A stretch of DNA of 64,000 nucleotides from Eubacterium multiforme (GTDB lineage: Bacteria; Bacillota; Clostridia; Clostridiales; Clostridiaceae). Every line of letters starts with the position of its first letter. Position 1 is the first letter of the stretch. The notes beneath the pieces were generated by a model. The model had not been told where the DNA came from. It saw nothing but the letters and a program-made list of their open reading frames with translations, and did not search any database. The DNA is taken from positions 682,001-746,000 of the forward strand of contig NZ_JAUSUF010000001.1 of assembly GCF_030813415.1 (NCBI RefSeq), given 5' to 3'. The position numbers and the translations under genes were made by a program. This document shows positions 33,220 through 40,438 of this stretch, in pieces.

Positions 33220-34101
33220 TTATTTGCTTTTATTAACCAAATCCTCTAATTGTTTCATATTATCATTTATTATTTTTTTAAATTCTTTATTATCATTGAA
33301 AGAATCTAAATTTATTATCTTTACGTCCTCTTTGCCCTTGTATTTGCTATCTTCACTCTTTACAAATACTATGTCTTTAACATTTAAATTATTATCTTTA
33401 GCATAATCTTCTAAACTTGATTTTTCAGGTAATACTTTAAAATTTATTCCAAGACCTTTAAAGAAATATTCTAACTTTTTATTTTCTAATACAAATGTAT
33501 ATTTATCTATTCCTTTTGTATTTTTGTCAAAACTACTTTTTGATTCATCAATACTCTTAACTAATTTATTATAATTTCCTTCATAATAATCTCTATTTGC
33601 AGGATCCTTCTCTTGAAGAGCTGCCTTTGCATTATAAAGCATTATTTTATATTCAGGTATTCCTAAATAATAATAAGGATTTTGTATATCTTTTCCGTCA
33701 ACTTTGTACTTTAATTCTCTTATTCCCCTTGATAAATTTACAACACCTAAGTTACTCTTATCTAGTCCATTTATCATATTATTTATAGTAGCATTTTCAT
33801 TACCTGCTCCTGAATAAAAGAATAAATCCATATTTGATATATTTTTTAATGTATTTTCATCATATTTATAATCTTTTATGTCCTTTGTATTTTTAAACAT
33901 ATATTCTATATTATGCTTATCTCCAGCTATTTCTTTAACCATTTCATATTCTGGTTTATTAACTGTAATTATGTTTAAATATACATCTCTATTATTTTTT
34001 TCATTTTCTGACGTATCTGCCATTAGAGTTTTAGAAACTCCTCCAATACCTAAAAAAAAGGCCGCTGTTATTATTAGCATGGCAGCTGTTAACTTTTTCA
34101 T
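33220..34101 (-). CDS. ZnuA-fold solute-binding-like protein without metal ligands
   Basis: A 293-residue secreted protein that aligns with metal ABC-transporter binding proteins such as the one at 5865-6761. The shared framework includes KDLSN/NISNMDLFFYSG and AALQEKDPANRDYYEGNYNKL. Each metal ligand is replaced: the PHDF position reads IKDY, DPHVW reads NPYYY, GHAAF reads ENKKL, and the ESLASP acid is absent. The signal peptide (residues 1-28) has no lipobox cysteine. It is therefore a divergent relative that probably does not bind zinc or manganese and may have a new ligand or a structural role. It stands alone. Confidence 0.82.
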   Translation of the reverse strand: MKKLTAAMLIITAAFFLGIGGVSKTLMADTSENEKNNRDVYLNIITVNKPEYEMVKEIAGDKHNIEYMFKNTKDIKDYKYDENTLKNISNMDLFFYSGAGNENATINNMINGLDKSNLGVVNLSRGIRELKYKVDGKDIQNPYYYLGIPEYKIMLYNAKAALQEKDPANRDYYEGNYNKLVKSIDESKSSFDKNTKGIDKYTFVLENKKLEYFFKGLGINFKVLPEKSSLEDYAKDNNLNVKDIVFVKSEDSKYKGKEDVKIINLDSFNDNKEFKKIINDNMKQLEDLVNKSK

Positions 34102-34252
34102 GTCTCCACCTCTTTATATACCCTCTCATTTATAATATATATTTTAATTTCGACTTATATTCTGTAAATATTTTACGTTACTTTATTTTACACTTTTTAT
34201 ATCTATAATGCAATTACTTTTATGTTACTTTTACTTTTCTTTTTTTAAATTT

Positions 34253-34281
34253 TTGGATAGAATATAAGGATAGGTTATATT
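34253..34281 (+). promoter_or_regulatory. Promoter of tsaE-tsaB-rimI
   Basis: TTGGAT (34253-34258), a 17-bp spacer and TATATT (34276-34281), 24 bp before the tsaE start. Confidence 0.68.
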
Positions 34282-34305
34282 TTAAAGAAAGGAGCATTTA
34301 ATTTA

Positions 34306-34770
34306 ATGGAATTTGAAGTTAATAGTATTTACGAAACTACAAAACTTGGAAATGCTTTAGGAAAACTTTTAAACCCTGGTGACATTATTTGCTTAACTGG
34401 AGATTTAGGTACTGGCAAAACTCATATTACTAAAGGTATTGCTAAGGGTCTTGGAATAGATGAAAATATTACTAGCCCAACTTTCACCATTGTAAATGAA
34501 TATGATTCAGGAAGAATTAAATTATATCATTTTGATGTTTATAGAGTTAGTGACCCTGATGAAATTTATGCAATTGGTTTTGATGATTATATTTTTGGTA
34601 ATGGAGTTTCAATTATTGAATGGGCAAATTATATAGAAGAAATCCTTCCAAAGGATTACCTACATATATATATACAAAAGGATTTAACTAAAGGAGAGGA
34701 TTATAGAAAAATAATCATTACTCCTTATGGTGAAAAATACAATTATGTAAAGGAGCTGACTTTATGTTAG
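34306..34770 (+). CDS. tsaE: tRNA threonylcarbamoyladenosine biosynthesis ATPase TsaE
   Basis: A 154-residue P-loop ATPase that works with TsaB and TsaD to form t6A at position 37 of ANN-decoding tRNAs. Walker A is GDLGTGKTH (near residue 37), followed by the family motif SPTFTIVNEY, YHFDVYR and IIEWANYIEEILP. AAAGGAG lies upstream of the ATG. It overlaps tsaB by 7 bp and heads a three-gene operon. TsaD is not in the window. Confidence 0.96.
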   Translation: MEFEVNSIYETTKLGNALGKLLNPGDIICLTGDLGTGKTHITKGIAKGLGIDENITSPTFTIVNEYDSGRIKLYHFDVYRVSDPDEIYAIGFDDYIFGNGVSIIEWANYIEEILPKDYLHIYIQKDLTKGEDYRKIIITPYGEKYNYVKELTLC

Positions 34771-35483
34771 TTTTAAGTGTTGACTCATCCTCAAAATGTG
34801 CAACAGCTGCATTAATAAAAGATGATATGCTTTTAGCAGAATATACTTTAAATAATAAAAGAGAGCATTCTGTTCTTCTTATGGGAATAATAGAAAAATT
34901 ATTAAAGGATTCAGATTTATCTATAGATGATATAGATGGCTTTGTTGTTTCTAAAGGTCCTGGATCATTTACAGGTCTTCGTATAGGAATGGCAACAATT
35001 AAAGGTCTTAGTTTTGGAAGTGGAAAGCCTTATGTTAGTGTTTCCACTTTAGAGGGGTTAGCTTATTCCCTTTCATCCTTTGATGGTATCATATGTCCAA
35101 TAATGGATGCTTTAAGGGATAATGTTTATACTGCAATGTATAAATCAATAAATGGTAAACTTGAAAAAATAGTTGACTGCACTTCAATGGATCTTTCTGA
35201 ACTTAAAGAAAAACTTAACTCTTTAGGAGAAAAGGTTATTTTTACAGGTGACGGAGTATATAAACATAAGGATTATTTAGTTGAAAACATTAAAAATATT
35301 TCCTTTGCCCCAGTTCATATAAATACAGTAAAAGCATCTCAAATAGGAGAAATAGGATTAAATCTTCTTAAAAATGGTATTAAAGATGATGAAAATTCTT
35401 CTCCACTTTATTTAAAGAAACCTCAAGCTGTTAGAGAATTAGAAAAAAGGCTTCAAATGAACAATGGCGAATGTAATTCTTAA
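34764..35483 (+). CDS. tsaB: tRNA threonylcarbamoyladenosine biosynthesis protein TsaB
   Basis: A 239-residue ASKHA-fold partner of TsaD. The N-terminal LSVDSSSKCATAAL and SKGPGSFTGLRIGMATIKGL segments are characteristic. It lacks the metal-binding histidines of TsaD, as expected. Its start overlaps tsaE and its end overlaps rimI by 20 bp, so the three genes are translationally linked. Confidence 0.96.
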   Translation: MLVLSVDSSSKCATAALIKDDMLLAEYTLNNKREHSVLLMGIIEKLLKDSDLSIDDIDGFVVSKGPGSFTGLRIGMATIKGLSFGSGKPYVSVSTLEGLAYSLSSFDGIICPIMDALRDNVYTAMYKSINGKLEKIVDCTSMDLSELKEKLNSLGEKVIFTGDGVYKHKDYLVENIKNISFAPVHINTVKASQIGEIGLNLLKNGIKDDENSSPLYLKKPQAVRELEKRLQMNNGECNS

Positions 35484-35907
35484 AAAAATGGAAAAGGAAG
35501 ACATTGAAGGTGTCTATAATGTTGGTAAACTAAGTCTTAAAGAAAGTTGGAGCTTAGATTCTATAGAAAAGGAGCTTTCTAACAAGTTTGCCACTTATAT
35601 TATATGTAAAAGTAATAATGAAGTAGTAGGATTTGCTGGTGCATGGATAATTGCCTGTGAAGGTCAAATTACTAATGTAGCTGTACATCCTAATTTCAGA
35701 GGACAAGGCATATCAAAAAAGCTAATGGAAACATTACTTTTAGAATTAGAAAAAAATAATTGCAAAGATATAACATTAGAAGTTAGAGAATCAAATGAAA
35801 TTGCAATTAATCTTTATGAAAAATTTGGATTTATTAGTGAAGGTTTAAGAAAAAACTTTTATGAAAATCCTAAAGAAGCTGCAAATATAATGTGGTTACA
35901 TAAATAA
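35464..35907 (+). CDS. rimI: Ribosomal protein S18 alanine N-acetyltransferase RimI
   Basis: A 147-residue GNAT acetyltransferase. The acetyl-CoA loop is VHPNFRGQGISKKLM (near residue 77) and the C-terminal part has ITLEVRESNEIAINLYEKFGF, which is the RimI pattern. It would acetylate the N-terminal alanine of S18. In Firmicutes rimI commonly follows tsaB, as here. The ribosome-binding site is weak and coupling to tsaB is likely. Confidence 0.93.
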   Translation: MANVILKKMEKEDIEGVYNVGKLSLKESWSLDSIEKELSNKFATYIICKSNNEVVGFAGAWIIACEGQITNVAVHPNFRGQGISKKLMETLLLELEKNNCKDITLEVRESNEIAINLYEKFGFISEGLRKNFYENPKEAANIMWLHK

Positions 35908-35932
35908 AATATGTTTAAAAAGCAAAACAAAA

Positions 35933-35981
35933 AAATTTGGCTATGTTTTAACCATTCACTTAAAAACATAGCCTAAATTTT
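35933..35981. terminator. Bidirectional terminator between rimI and the GH1 gene
   Basis: Arms GGCTATGTTTTAA and TTAAAAACATAGCC (about 35939-35973). The minus strand has the better T-run, so it mainly ends the GH1 transcript and may also stop rimI transcription. Confidence 0.75.
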
Positions 35982-36020
35982 ATCCCATCTTAAATATTTA
36001 TTATTTTGCTTTTTTATTTA

Positions 36021-37424
36021 CTATAAATTAAAACCATTATTTTTTGAAACTTCTTTTATCCATTTTCCTGATTTTTTAACAGTCTTTTTTTGAGTTTCTA
36101 AATCTAAAGATATAAAACCATATCTATTTTTATAAGCATTACACCATGACCAACAATCAATAGGTGTCCATGTGTGATATCCAAAACAATTAGAACCTTC
36201 CTCTATACCTTTATGAAGATATTCTAAATGCTCTTTAAAAAAGTCAATTCTATAATCATCCTCTATAATTCCATCTTCATTGATGTACTTACTTTCACCT
36301 TCTACACCCATGCCATTTTCTGAAATATACCAAGGTATATTAAAATAATTATCCCTTATATTTATTGCTATATCATACATACATTTAGGATATATCTCCC
36401 ATCCTCTATAAGGATTCATTCTTCTTCCTGGCATTTCATAGTTATCAAAATATTTATCTGGCATCCATCCATTACTCTCATCAATATCTTTTTCCCTTGC
36501 CTTTACTCTTCTTGGCTGATAATAATTCACTCCTAAAAAGTCAATTGTATTTTCTTTTAATATTTTCATTTCTTCATCAGTAAAGTCCCAAATAACCTTA
36601 TCCTTTTTTAAAATTTCTACAAGCTCCTTTGGAAACTCTCCCTTTACTGCTACATCCAAAAATGAATTATTAAAAAAGTTATCAGCAAATTTGGCTGCTT
36701 TAACATCCTTTTCTTCTTCTGATCTTGGATATGCTGGAGTTAAATTAAGTATTATACCAATCTTACCTCCATCTTTATTATATTTTTTATCCCTAAATAC
36801 TTTTATTGCCTTAGCTGATGCTAAGTTTAAATTGTACATAACTTGTACAGCCTTTTTACCATTAACTATTTGTGGATAATGAAATTTATATAAATACTGA
36901 CCTTCAACAATTACTATTGGTTCATTAAAAGTTGTCCAGTATTTAACTCTATCACTAAATAATCTAAAGGCAGTTTCTGCAAACTTAACAAATAACTCAA
37001 CAGTTTTTTTAGATTCCCATCCACCATATTTATCATATAGCTCAACTGGAAGATCAAAATGATGAAGATTCATAACTGGAGTCATATTATTTTTAATACA
37101 TTCATCTATTACATCATTATAAAATCTTACACCATCTTCATCTGGCTCCCCTGTTTCTAAATCCTTTATAAGTCTTGTCCACTGAATTGATGTTCTAAAA
37201 CTATTTAAACCTATTTCTTTAAGAGATTTTATGTCCTCTTTATAGCTGTTATAAAAATTTGAAGCTATATTTGGACCTACTCTATCAAAAAACACCTCTG
37301 GATTTTTATCAAACCAATAATCAAATACATTTTTATGCCTTTTATTAAATTCTCCTTCTGATTGAGGACCTGATGTAGCTGACCCCCACCAAAAATTCTC
37401 TGGAAATTTTAAAAATTTACTCAT
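36021..37424 (-). CDS. Glycoside hydrolase family 1 beta-glycosidase
   Basis: A 467-residue GH1 enzyme (beta-glucosidase, 6-phospho-beta-glucosidase or related). The N-terminal signature FWWGSATSGPQSEG, acid/base Glu in TFNEP (near residue 172) and nucleophile Glu in YISENGMG (near 365) are all present. Whether it prefers free or phosphorylated sugars cannot be settled, and no PTS gene lies beside it. The ATG at 37424 has GGGAGGAATAA; an ATG at 37448 is in frame but has no site. It is co-transcribed with the GntR gene just upstream. Confidence 0.93.
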   Translation of the reverse strand: MSKFLKFPENFWWGSATSGPQSEGEFNKRHKNVFDYWFDKNPEVFFDRVGPNIASNFYNSYKEDIKSLKEIGLNSFRTSIQWTRLIKDLETGEPDEDGVRFYNDVIDECIKNNMTPVMNLHHFDLPVELYDKYGGWESKKTVELFVKFAETAFRLFSDRVKYWTTFNEPIVIVEGQYLYKFHYPQIVNGKKAVQVMYNLNLASAKAIKVFRDKKYNKDGGKIGIILNLTPAYPRSEEEKDVKAAKFADNFFNNSFLDVAVKGEFPKELVEILKKDKVIWDFTDEEMKILKENTIDFLGVNYYQPRRVKAREKDIDESNGWMPDKYFDNYEMPGRRMNPYRGWEIYPKCMYDIAINIRDNYFNIPWYISENGMGVEGESKYINEDGIIEDDYRIDFFKEHLEYLHKGIEEGSNCFGYHTWTPIDCWSWCNAYKNRYGFISLDLETQKKTVKKSGKWIKEVSKNNGFNL

Positions 37425-37499
37425 ATTTATTCCTCCCAAAATTCTCATATTAATATATAAACAAAATTTGTATGTTTAATTAACTCTTATAATTTTTTA

Positions 37500-38210
37500 C
37501 TATCTAATAGTTACAGCCTTAAACTCAAATCTATCATACCTATGTCTAGAAAAAGAATATTCAAAAACTTTACCATTTTCTAAATATCCTATTTTTTCTA
37601 CTTCAATAACTGGTTCATCATCTTTAAGTAACATATACTTTTTATCTATTTCATTTGGTTTTTCTGCTCTAACTGTTGAATGAGCACTTTGTATTTTTAG
37701 TTTAAGTTTATTTTCTAAAAAATTATAAACTGAATCTAATGCATCTGCTTTTTTTATTCCTTCAACTATGTAAAGAGGCATATAAGTTTTTTCAATAACT
37801 AATGGTTCCTTATCTACATATCTAACCCTATTTATAAAACAAACAAAGTCATCCTCATCAATTTTTAAAACACTGGCTACTTTTTTATTAGCATTTATTA
37901 TTTTAAAATCTAATAAATCACTTTTTATATCATGTGCTGCCTCTGCTTTAGTTAATCCTAAAAATTGTTTCTTTTCACTTAAATAAAGCAAATCCTCCTT
38001 TGTCAAATCCTTTACAAAAGTTCCAGATCCTCTTCTTTTTACTATAAGTCCTTCATTTACTAATATATCTAAAGCTTTCTTTACAGTCATTTTACTTGCA
38101 TTAAACTTTTCACATAATTCCTTTTCAAAAGGTAGCTGCTCATTTGCTTTATATTTTTCATTTAATATATCATCCTTTAAAGAAAAAGCTATTTTTTCAT
38201 ATTTAACCAT
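37500..38210 (-). CDS. GntR-family (HutC/UTRA) regulator of the GH1 gene
   Basis: A 236-residue repressor-type regulator. The N-terminal winged helix (NEQLPFEKELCEKFNASKMTVKKALDILVNEGLIVKRRGSGTFV) is followed by a UTRA ligand domain (about residues 85-230) that usually senses a sugar phosphate. It is 75 bp upstream of the GH1 gene and presumably controls it and itself through a palindrome at 38288-38303. AGGAG precedes the ATG. Confidence 0.92.
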   Translation of the reverse strand: MVKYEKIAFSLKDDILNEKYKANEQLPFEKELCEKFNASKMTVKKALDILVNEGLIVKRRGSGTFVKDLTKEDLLYLSEKKQFLGLTKAEAAHDIKSDLLDFKIINANKKVASVLKIDEDDFVCFINRVRYVDKEPLVIEKTYMPLYIVEGIKKADALDSVYNFLENKLKLKIQSAHSTVRAEKPNEIDKKYMLLKDDEPVIEVEKIGYLENGKVFEYSFSRHRYDRFEFKAVTIR

Positions 38211-38287
38211 TTTTATATCTCCTATAATATTTTCTTCATTTAAATATTTACAAATACATTATACATAAAAACATAAGTTTTGTATAT

Positions 38288-38303
38288 AAAAGTATATACT
38301 TTT
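38288..38303. promoter_or_regulatory. Palindromic operator candidate for the GntR regulator
   Basis: A perfect 16-bp palindrome, AAAAGTATATACTTTT, 78 bp upstream of the GntR start. A partial repeat (GTATAT) follows at 38282-38287. GntR/UTRA operators are often GTATATAC-like. Confidence 0.6.
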
Positions 38304-38372
38304 AATTAATAAATATATAATTATATTTTTTTTGTATAAAATTTATATTTATAAAAAAGTAATCTTTTTAAA

Positions 38373-38424
38373 GTAAAAAAAATAAACCCTTAGAAAAATT
38401 TATTTTCATAAGAGTTTATTTTAA
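38373..38424 (-). terminator. Terminator after ribU
   Basis: Arms AAATAAACTCTTA and TAAGGGTTTATTT on the minus strand with a long T-run. Confidence 0.75.
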
Positions 38425-38469
38425 AATATTTATTATATTAAATTCTAATTTATTAATTCTTTTTAATTA

Positions 38470-39057
38470 CTAGGCTATTTTTTCTTTATGATTTTTCTTA
38501 CCCTCAAAATTTGGTTCAACTTTAAAAATAGATACTGACACCTTTTTGTATAAAACATATGTTAATCCTGATACTAACACACCTTTAATTCCATTAAAAG
38601 GTAGTAAGCCTACTGTTACATATTGCATAAGAGCCTCTGGAGCCATTTTCATACCATAAACAGGTAATAAGAAATAAACATTAGCTATGATTCCTATAAC
38701 CTCCATTACAATTACTCCAACTACCATTCCTAAAATAGCAGTTTTCTTTGATTTATTTTTAAAATAAATCCATGCAGCTGGTGCAACAAAGGATGCTCCA
38801 ATAATAAAGTTTGCAAGTTCTCCTACTCCACCAGTTGAACTACCTTGTAATAAGAAATTCATTGTAACTTTTAAAAATTCAATTAAAATTCCTGCAAGTG
38901 GTCCAAAAGCAAATGCCCCCATAAGTGCTGGCACATCACTTAAATCAATTCTAAGCCATGGAAACATTGGTAATACTGGAAAATCAAAGAACATAAGTAT
39001 AAATGCAATACCTGTTAATAATGAAATTTTAACCATTTTGTTTAAATTTGATGTCAT
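38470..39057 (-). CDS. ribU: Riboflavin ECF transporter S component RibU
   Basis: A 195-residue membrane protein with about six helices that binds riboflavin and couples to the shared ECF energy module. The N-terminal helix and LPMFPWLRIDLSDVPALMGAFAFGP segment is the hallmark of RibU. It is preceded by an FMN riboswitch, which independently supports riboflavin as the substrate. GGGGGAGG precedes the ATG. The ECF A, A' and T subunits are elsewhere. Confidence 0.95.
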   Translation of the reverse strand: MTSNLNKMVKISLLTGIAFILMFFDFPVLPMFPWLRIDLSDVPALMGAFAFGPLAGILIEFLKVTMNFLLQGSSTGGVGELANFIIGASFVAPAAWIYFKNKSKKTAILGMVVGVIVMEVIGIIANVYFLLPVYGMKMAPEALMQYVTVGLLPFNGIKGVLVSGLTYVLYKKVSVSIFKVEPNFEGKKNHKEKIA

Positions 39058-39122
39058 TTTTTAATTCCTCCCCCAAATTATCTTCCTTTGGTGGGTAAGT
39101 ATTAGTACTATAAATTTAAAAT

Positions 39123-39153
39123 AAAAAAACCTGATACATCTAAATATATCAGG
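39123..39153 (-). terminator. Riboswitch-controlled terminator upstream of ribU
   Basis: A stem CCTGATA...TATCAGG (39130-39153) followed by seven T on the minus strand, placed between the aptamer and ribU. The bases just before the stem (CGCCCTGATATA) can instead pair with the 5' strand of the aptamer (ATCTTCAGGGCG), giving an antiterminator. Confidence 0.82.
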
Positions 39154-39186
39154 GCGTAGAAATTCTAAATTATAATTACTAACATG

Positions 39187-39300
39187 TTACCTTCTTTCAT
39201 CCAGACTATACTGTCGGCTTCGGAGTCTAACCGAATCATGCTAAAAATTTAGCTCGCGGGCTTTACCGCCGGTGGGGAATTACGCCCCGCCCTGAAGATA
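39187..39300 (-). ncRNA. FMN riboswitch (RFN element)
   Basis: The conserved RFN core is readable on the minus strand: TCAGGGCGGGG at the 5' end, CCCCACCGGCGGTAAA, AGCCCGCGAGC, then GACTCCGAAGCCGACAGT and GTCTGGATGAAAGAAGG at the 3' end. FMN binding would favour the downstream terminator and reduce riboflavin uptake. Confidence 0.97.
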
Positions 39301-39368
39301 TTTTATTAAATTTACAAGTAAATGTTAACATTTTAAACTAAAATAGTCAATATATTTTTATTAAATAC

Positions 39369-39397
39369 TTGAAATCCAATATTAAAAGGAGTAAAAT
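39369..39397 (+). promoter_or_regulatory. Promoter of the ArsR-type regulator
   Basis: TTGAAA (39369-39374), a 17-bp spacer and TAAAAT (39392-39397). Confidence 0.7.
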
Positions 39398-39398
39398 C

Positions 39399-39420
39399 TA
39401 ATTAAGTAATTACTTAATTA
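39399..39420. promoter_or_regulatory. 22-bp perfect palindrome, putative ArsR operator
   Basis: The sequence starts TAATTAAGTAA and continues as its exact reverse complement. It begins one base after the -10 box, overlapping the transcription start, and 20 bp before the regulator's start codon. That position suits autorepression. Confidence 0.78.
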
Positions 39421-39440
39421 AAAAATTTTTTGAGGTACTT

Positions 39441-39809
39441 ATGGATAATATAGTAAGACTTTTTAAAGCCTTAGGAGATGAAACTAGGTTAAAAATACTT
39501 TTTTTACTTGCTAGAAAAAATGTATGTGCAAAAGGTATATCTAAACATCTTAATATATCTGAAGCTGCTGTTTCTCAGCATATTAAAATACTTAAAGAAT
39601 TGGGTATTGTTGAAGGATATAAAAATGGATATTTCATTCATTATTCAGTTAATCATGACACATTAAATGAATTAATAAAATTTATAAGTAACCTTCAAAA
39701 TCCTAATGTAGAAGTACTAAATAATTTCAATTCCTTAAACTTTAATTGTGAAGGAAAGAAAAATTGTAAAAAAAGTTGTAATAATTCAAATTGTGAAAGG
39801 GGAAATTAA
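39441..39809 (+). CDS. ArsR-family regulator with cysteine-rich tail
   Basis: A 122-residue ArsR/SmtB winged-helix protein (MDNIVRLFKALGDETRLKILFLLARKNVCAKGISKHLNISEAAVSQHIKIL pattern). One cysteine is in helix 3 (NVCAKG). The last 20 residues contain four more (NCEGKKNCKKSCNNSNC), suggesting metal, Fe-S or redox sensing. It has a strong palindromic operator on its own promoter and is followed at once by a NifX-like protein gene, so the two form an operon with a probable iron-sulfur or redox theme. GAGGTAC precedes the ATG. Confidence 0.9.
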   Translation: MDNIVRLFKALGDETRLKILFLLARKNVCAKGISKHLNISEAAVSQHIKILKELGIVEGYKNGYFIHYSVNHDTLNELIKFISNLQNPNVEVLNNFNSLNFNCEGKKNCKKSCNNSNCERGN

Positions 39810-39810
39810 A

Positions 39811-40182
39811 ATGAAAATTTGTATTCCTGTAAAAGAAAATAATGGTTTAGAAAGTATTCCTTACAACCACTTTGGTTCTGCTCCATTTTTCTTAGTTGTA
39901 AACACTGAAAATAATGAAGTTACTCCTATTAATAATGGAGATTTAAATCATGAACATGGACAATGTCAACCAATAAAAGCAATTGGCGGCGCTGATATTG
40001 ATGTAGTTCTTGTACTTGGAATTGGAGCTGGAGCTATAAACAAATTAAATTCTATGGGCGTTAAAGTATTTAGAGCAGAAAATACTTCATTAAAAGAAAA
40101 TATAGAATTATTTTCAAATAATAAATTAGTAGAATTTAATCCTTCAAATTCATGTACTGGTCACAATTGTGGTCATCACTAA
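39811..40182 (+). CDS. NifX/NifB-C-terminal family (dinitrogenase cofactor-type) protein
   Basis: A 123-residue single domain of the NifX/NifY/NafY family, which carries Fe-S or metal cofactor fragments. Typical segments are MKICIPVKENNGLESIPYNHFGSAPFFLVV and GGADIDVVLVLGIGAGAINKLNSMGVKVF. The C-terminus is rich in Cys and His (SCTGHNCGHH). The ATG at 39811 has AAAGGGG; the longer in-frame start at 39748 lies inside the ArsR gene. No nitrogenase genes are near, so its role is probably in general Fe-S or metal handling. It is co-transcribed with the ArsR gene. Confidence 0.9.
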   Translation: MKICIPVKENNGLESIPYNHFGSAPFFLVVNTENNEVTPINNGDLNHEHGQCQPIKAIGGADIDVVLVLGIGAGAINKLNSMGVKVFRAENTSLKENIELFSNNKLVEFNPSNSCTGHNCGHH

Positions 40183-40189
40183 AAGTAAT

Positions 40190-40221
40190 AAAGTAGTGGG
40201 TTTTTAATCCACTACTTTTTT
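40190..40221 (+). terminator. Terminator after the NifX-like gene
   Basis: Arms AAGTAGTGG (40191-40199) and CCACTACTT (40209-40217) with a T-run on the plus strand. Confidence 0.85.
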
Positions 40222-40438
40222 CATATTTAAAATACTTAACAATTATTTTTAGAAAAATTATCTTTTATTTTATATTAAAAGGTAATTTTTTTATTTTATT
40301 CATTTAACTTAAAAATTTGCAATAAAAGCTAATAAAAACTAATGAATAAATATAATTATTTAATTATATTTTTTTGTTACAAATTTTAATTTATAAGTTA
40401 TAATAAATACTGAATAATATATACTGAGGTGATATGTG

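Noticed and set aside
36021..38210. GH1 gene and GntR as part of the tagatose/galactose system
   Set aside because: Separate transcript with its own palindrome, and no shared operator with the agaS unit.
40252..40291. Hairpin with T-run between the NifX-like and hydrogenase genes
   Set aside because: It lies upstream of the likely hydrogenase promoter and just after a better terminator; perhaps a weak second terminator, but AT-rich DNA forms such stems by chance.
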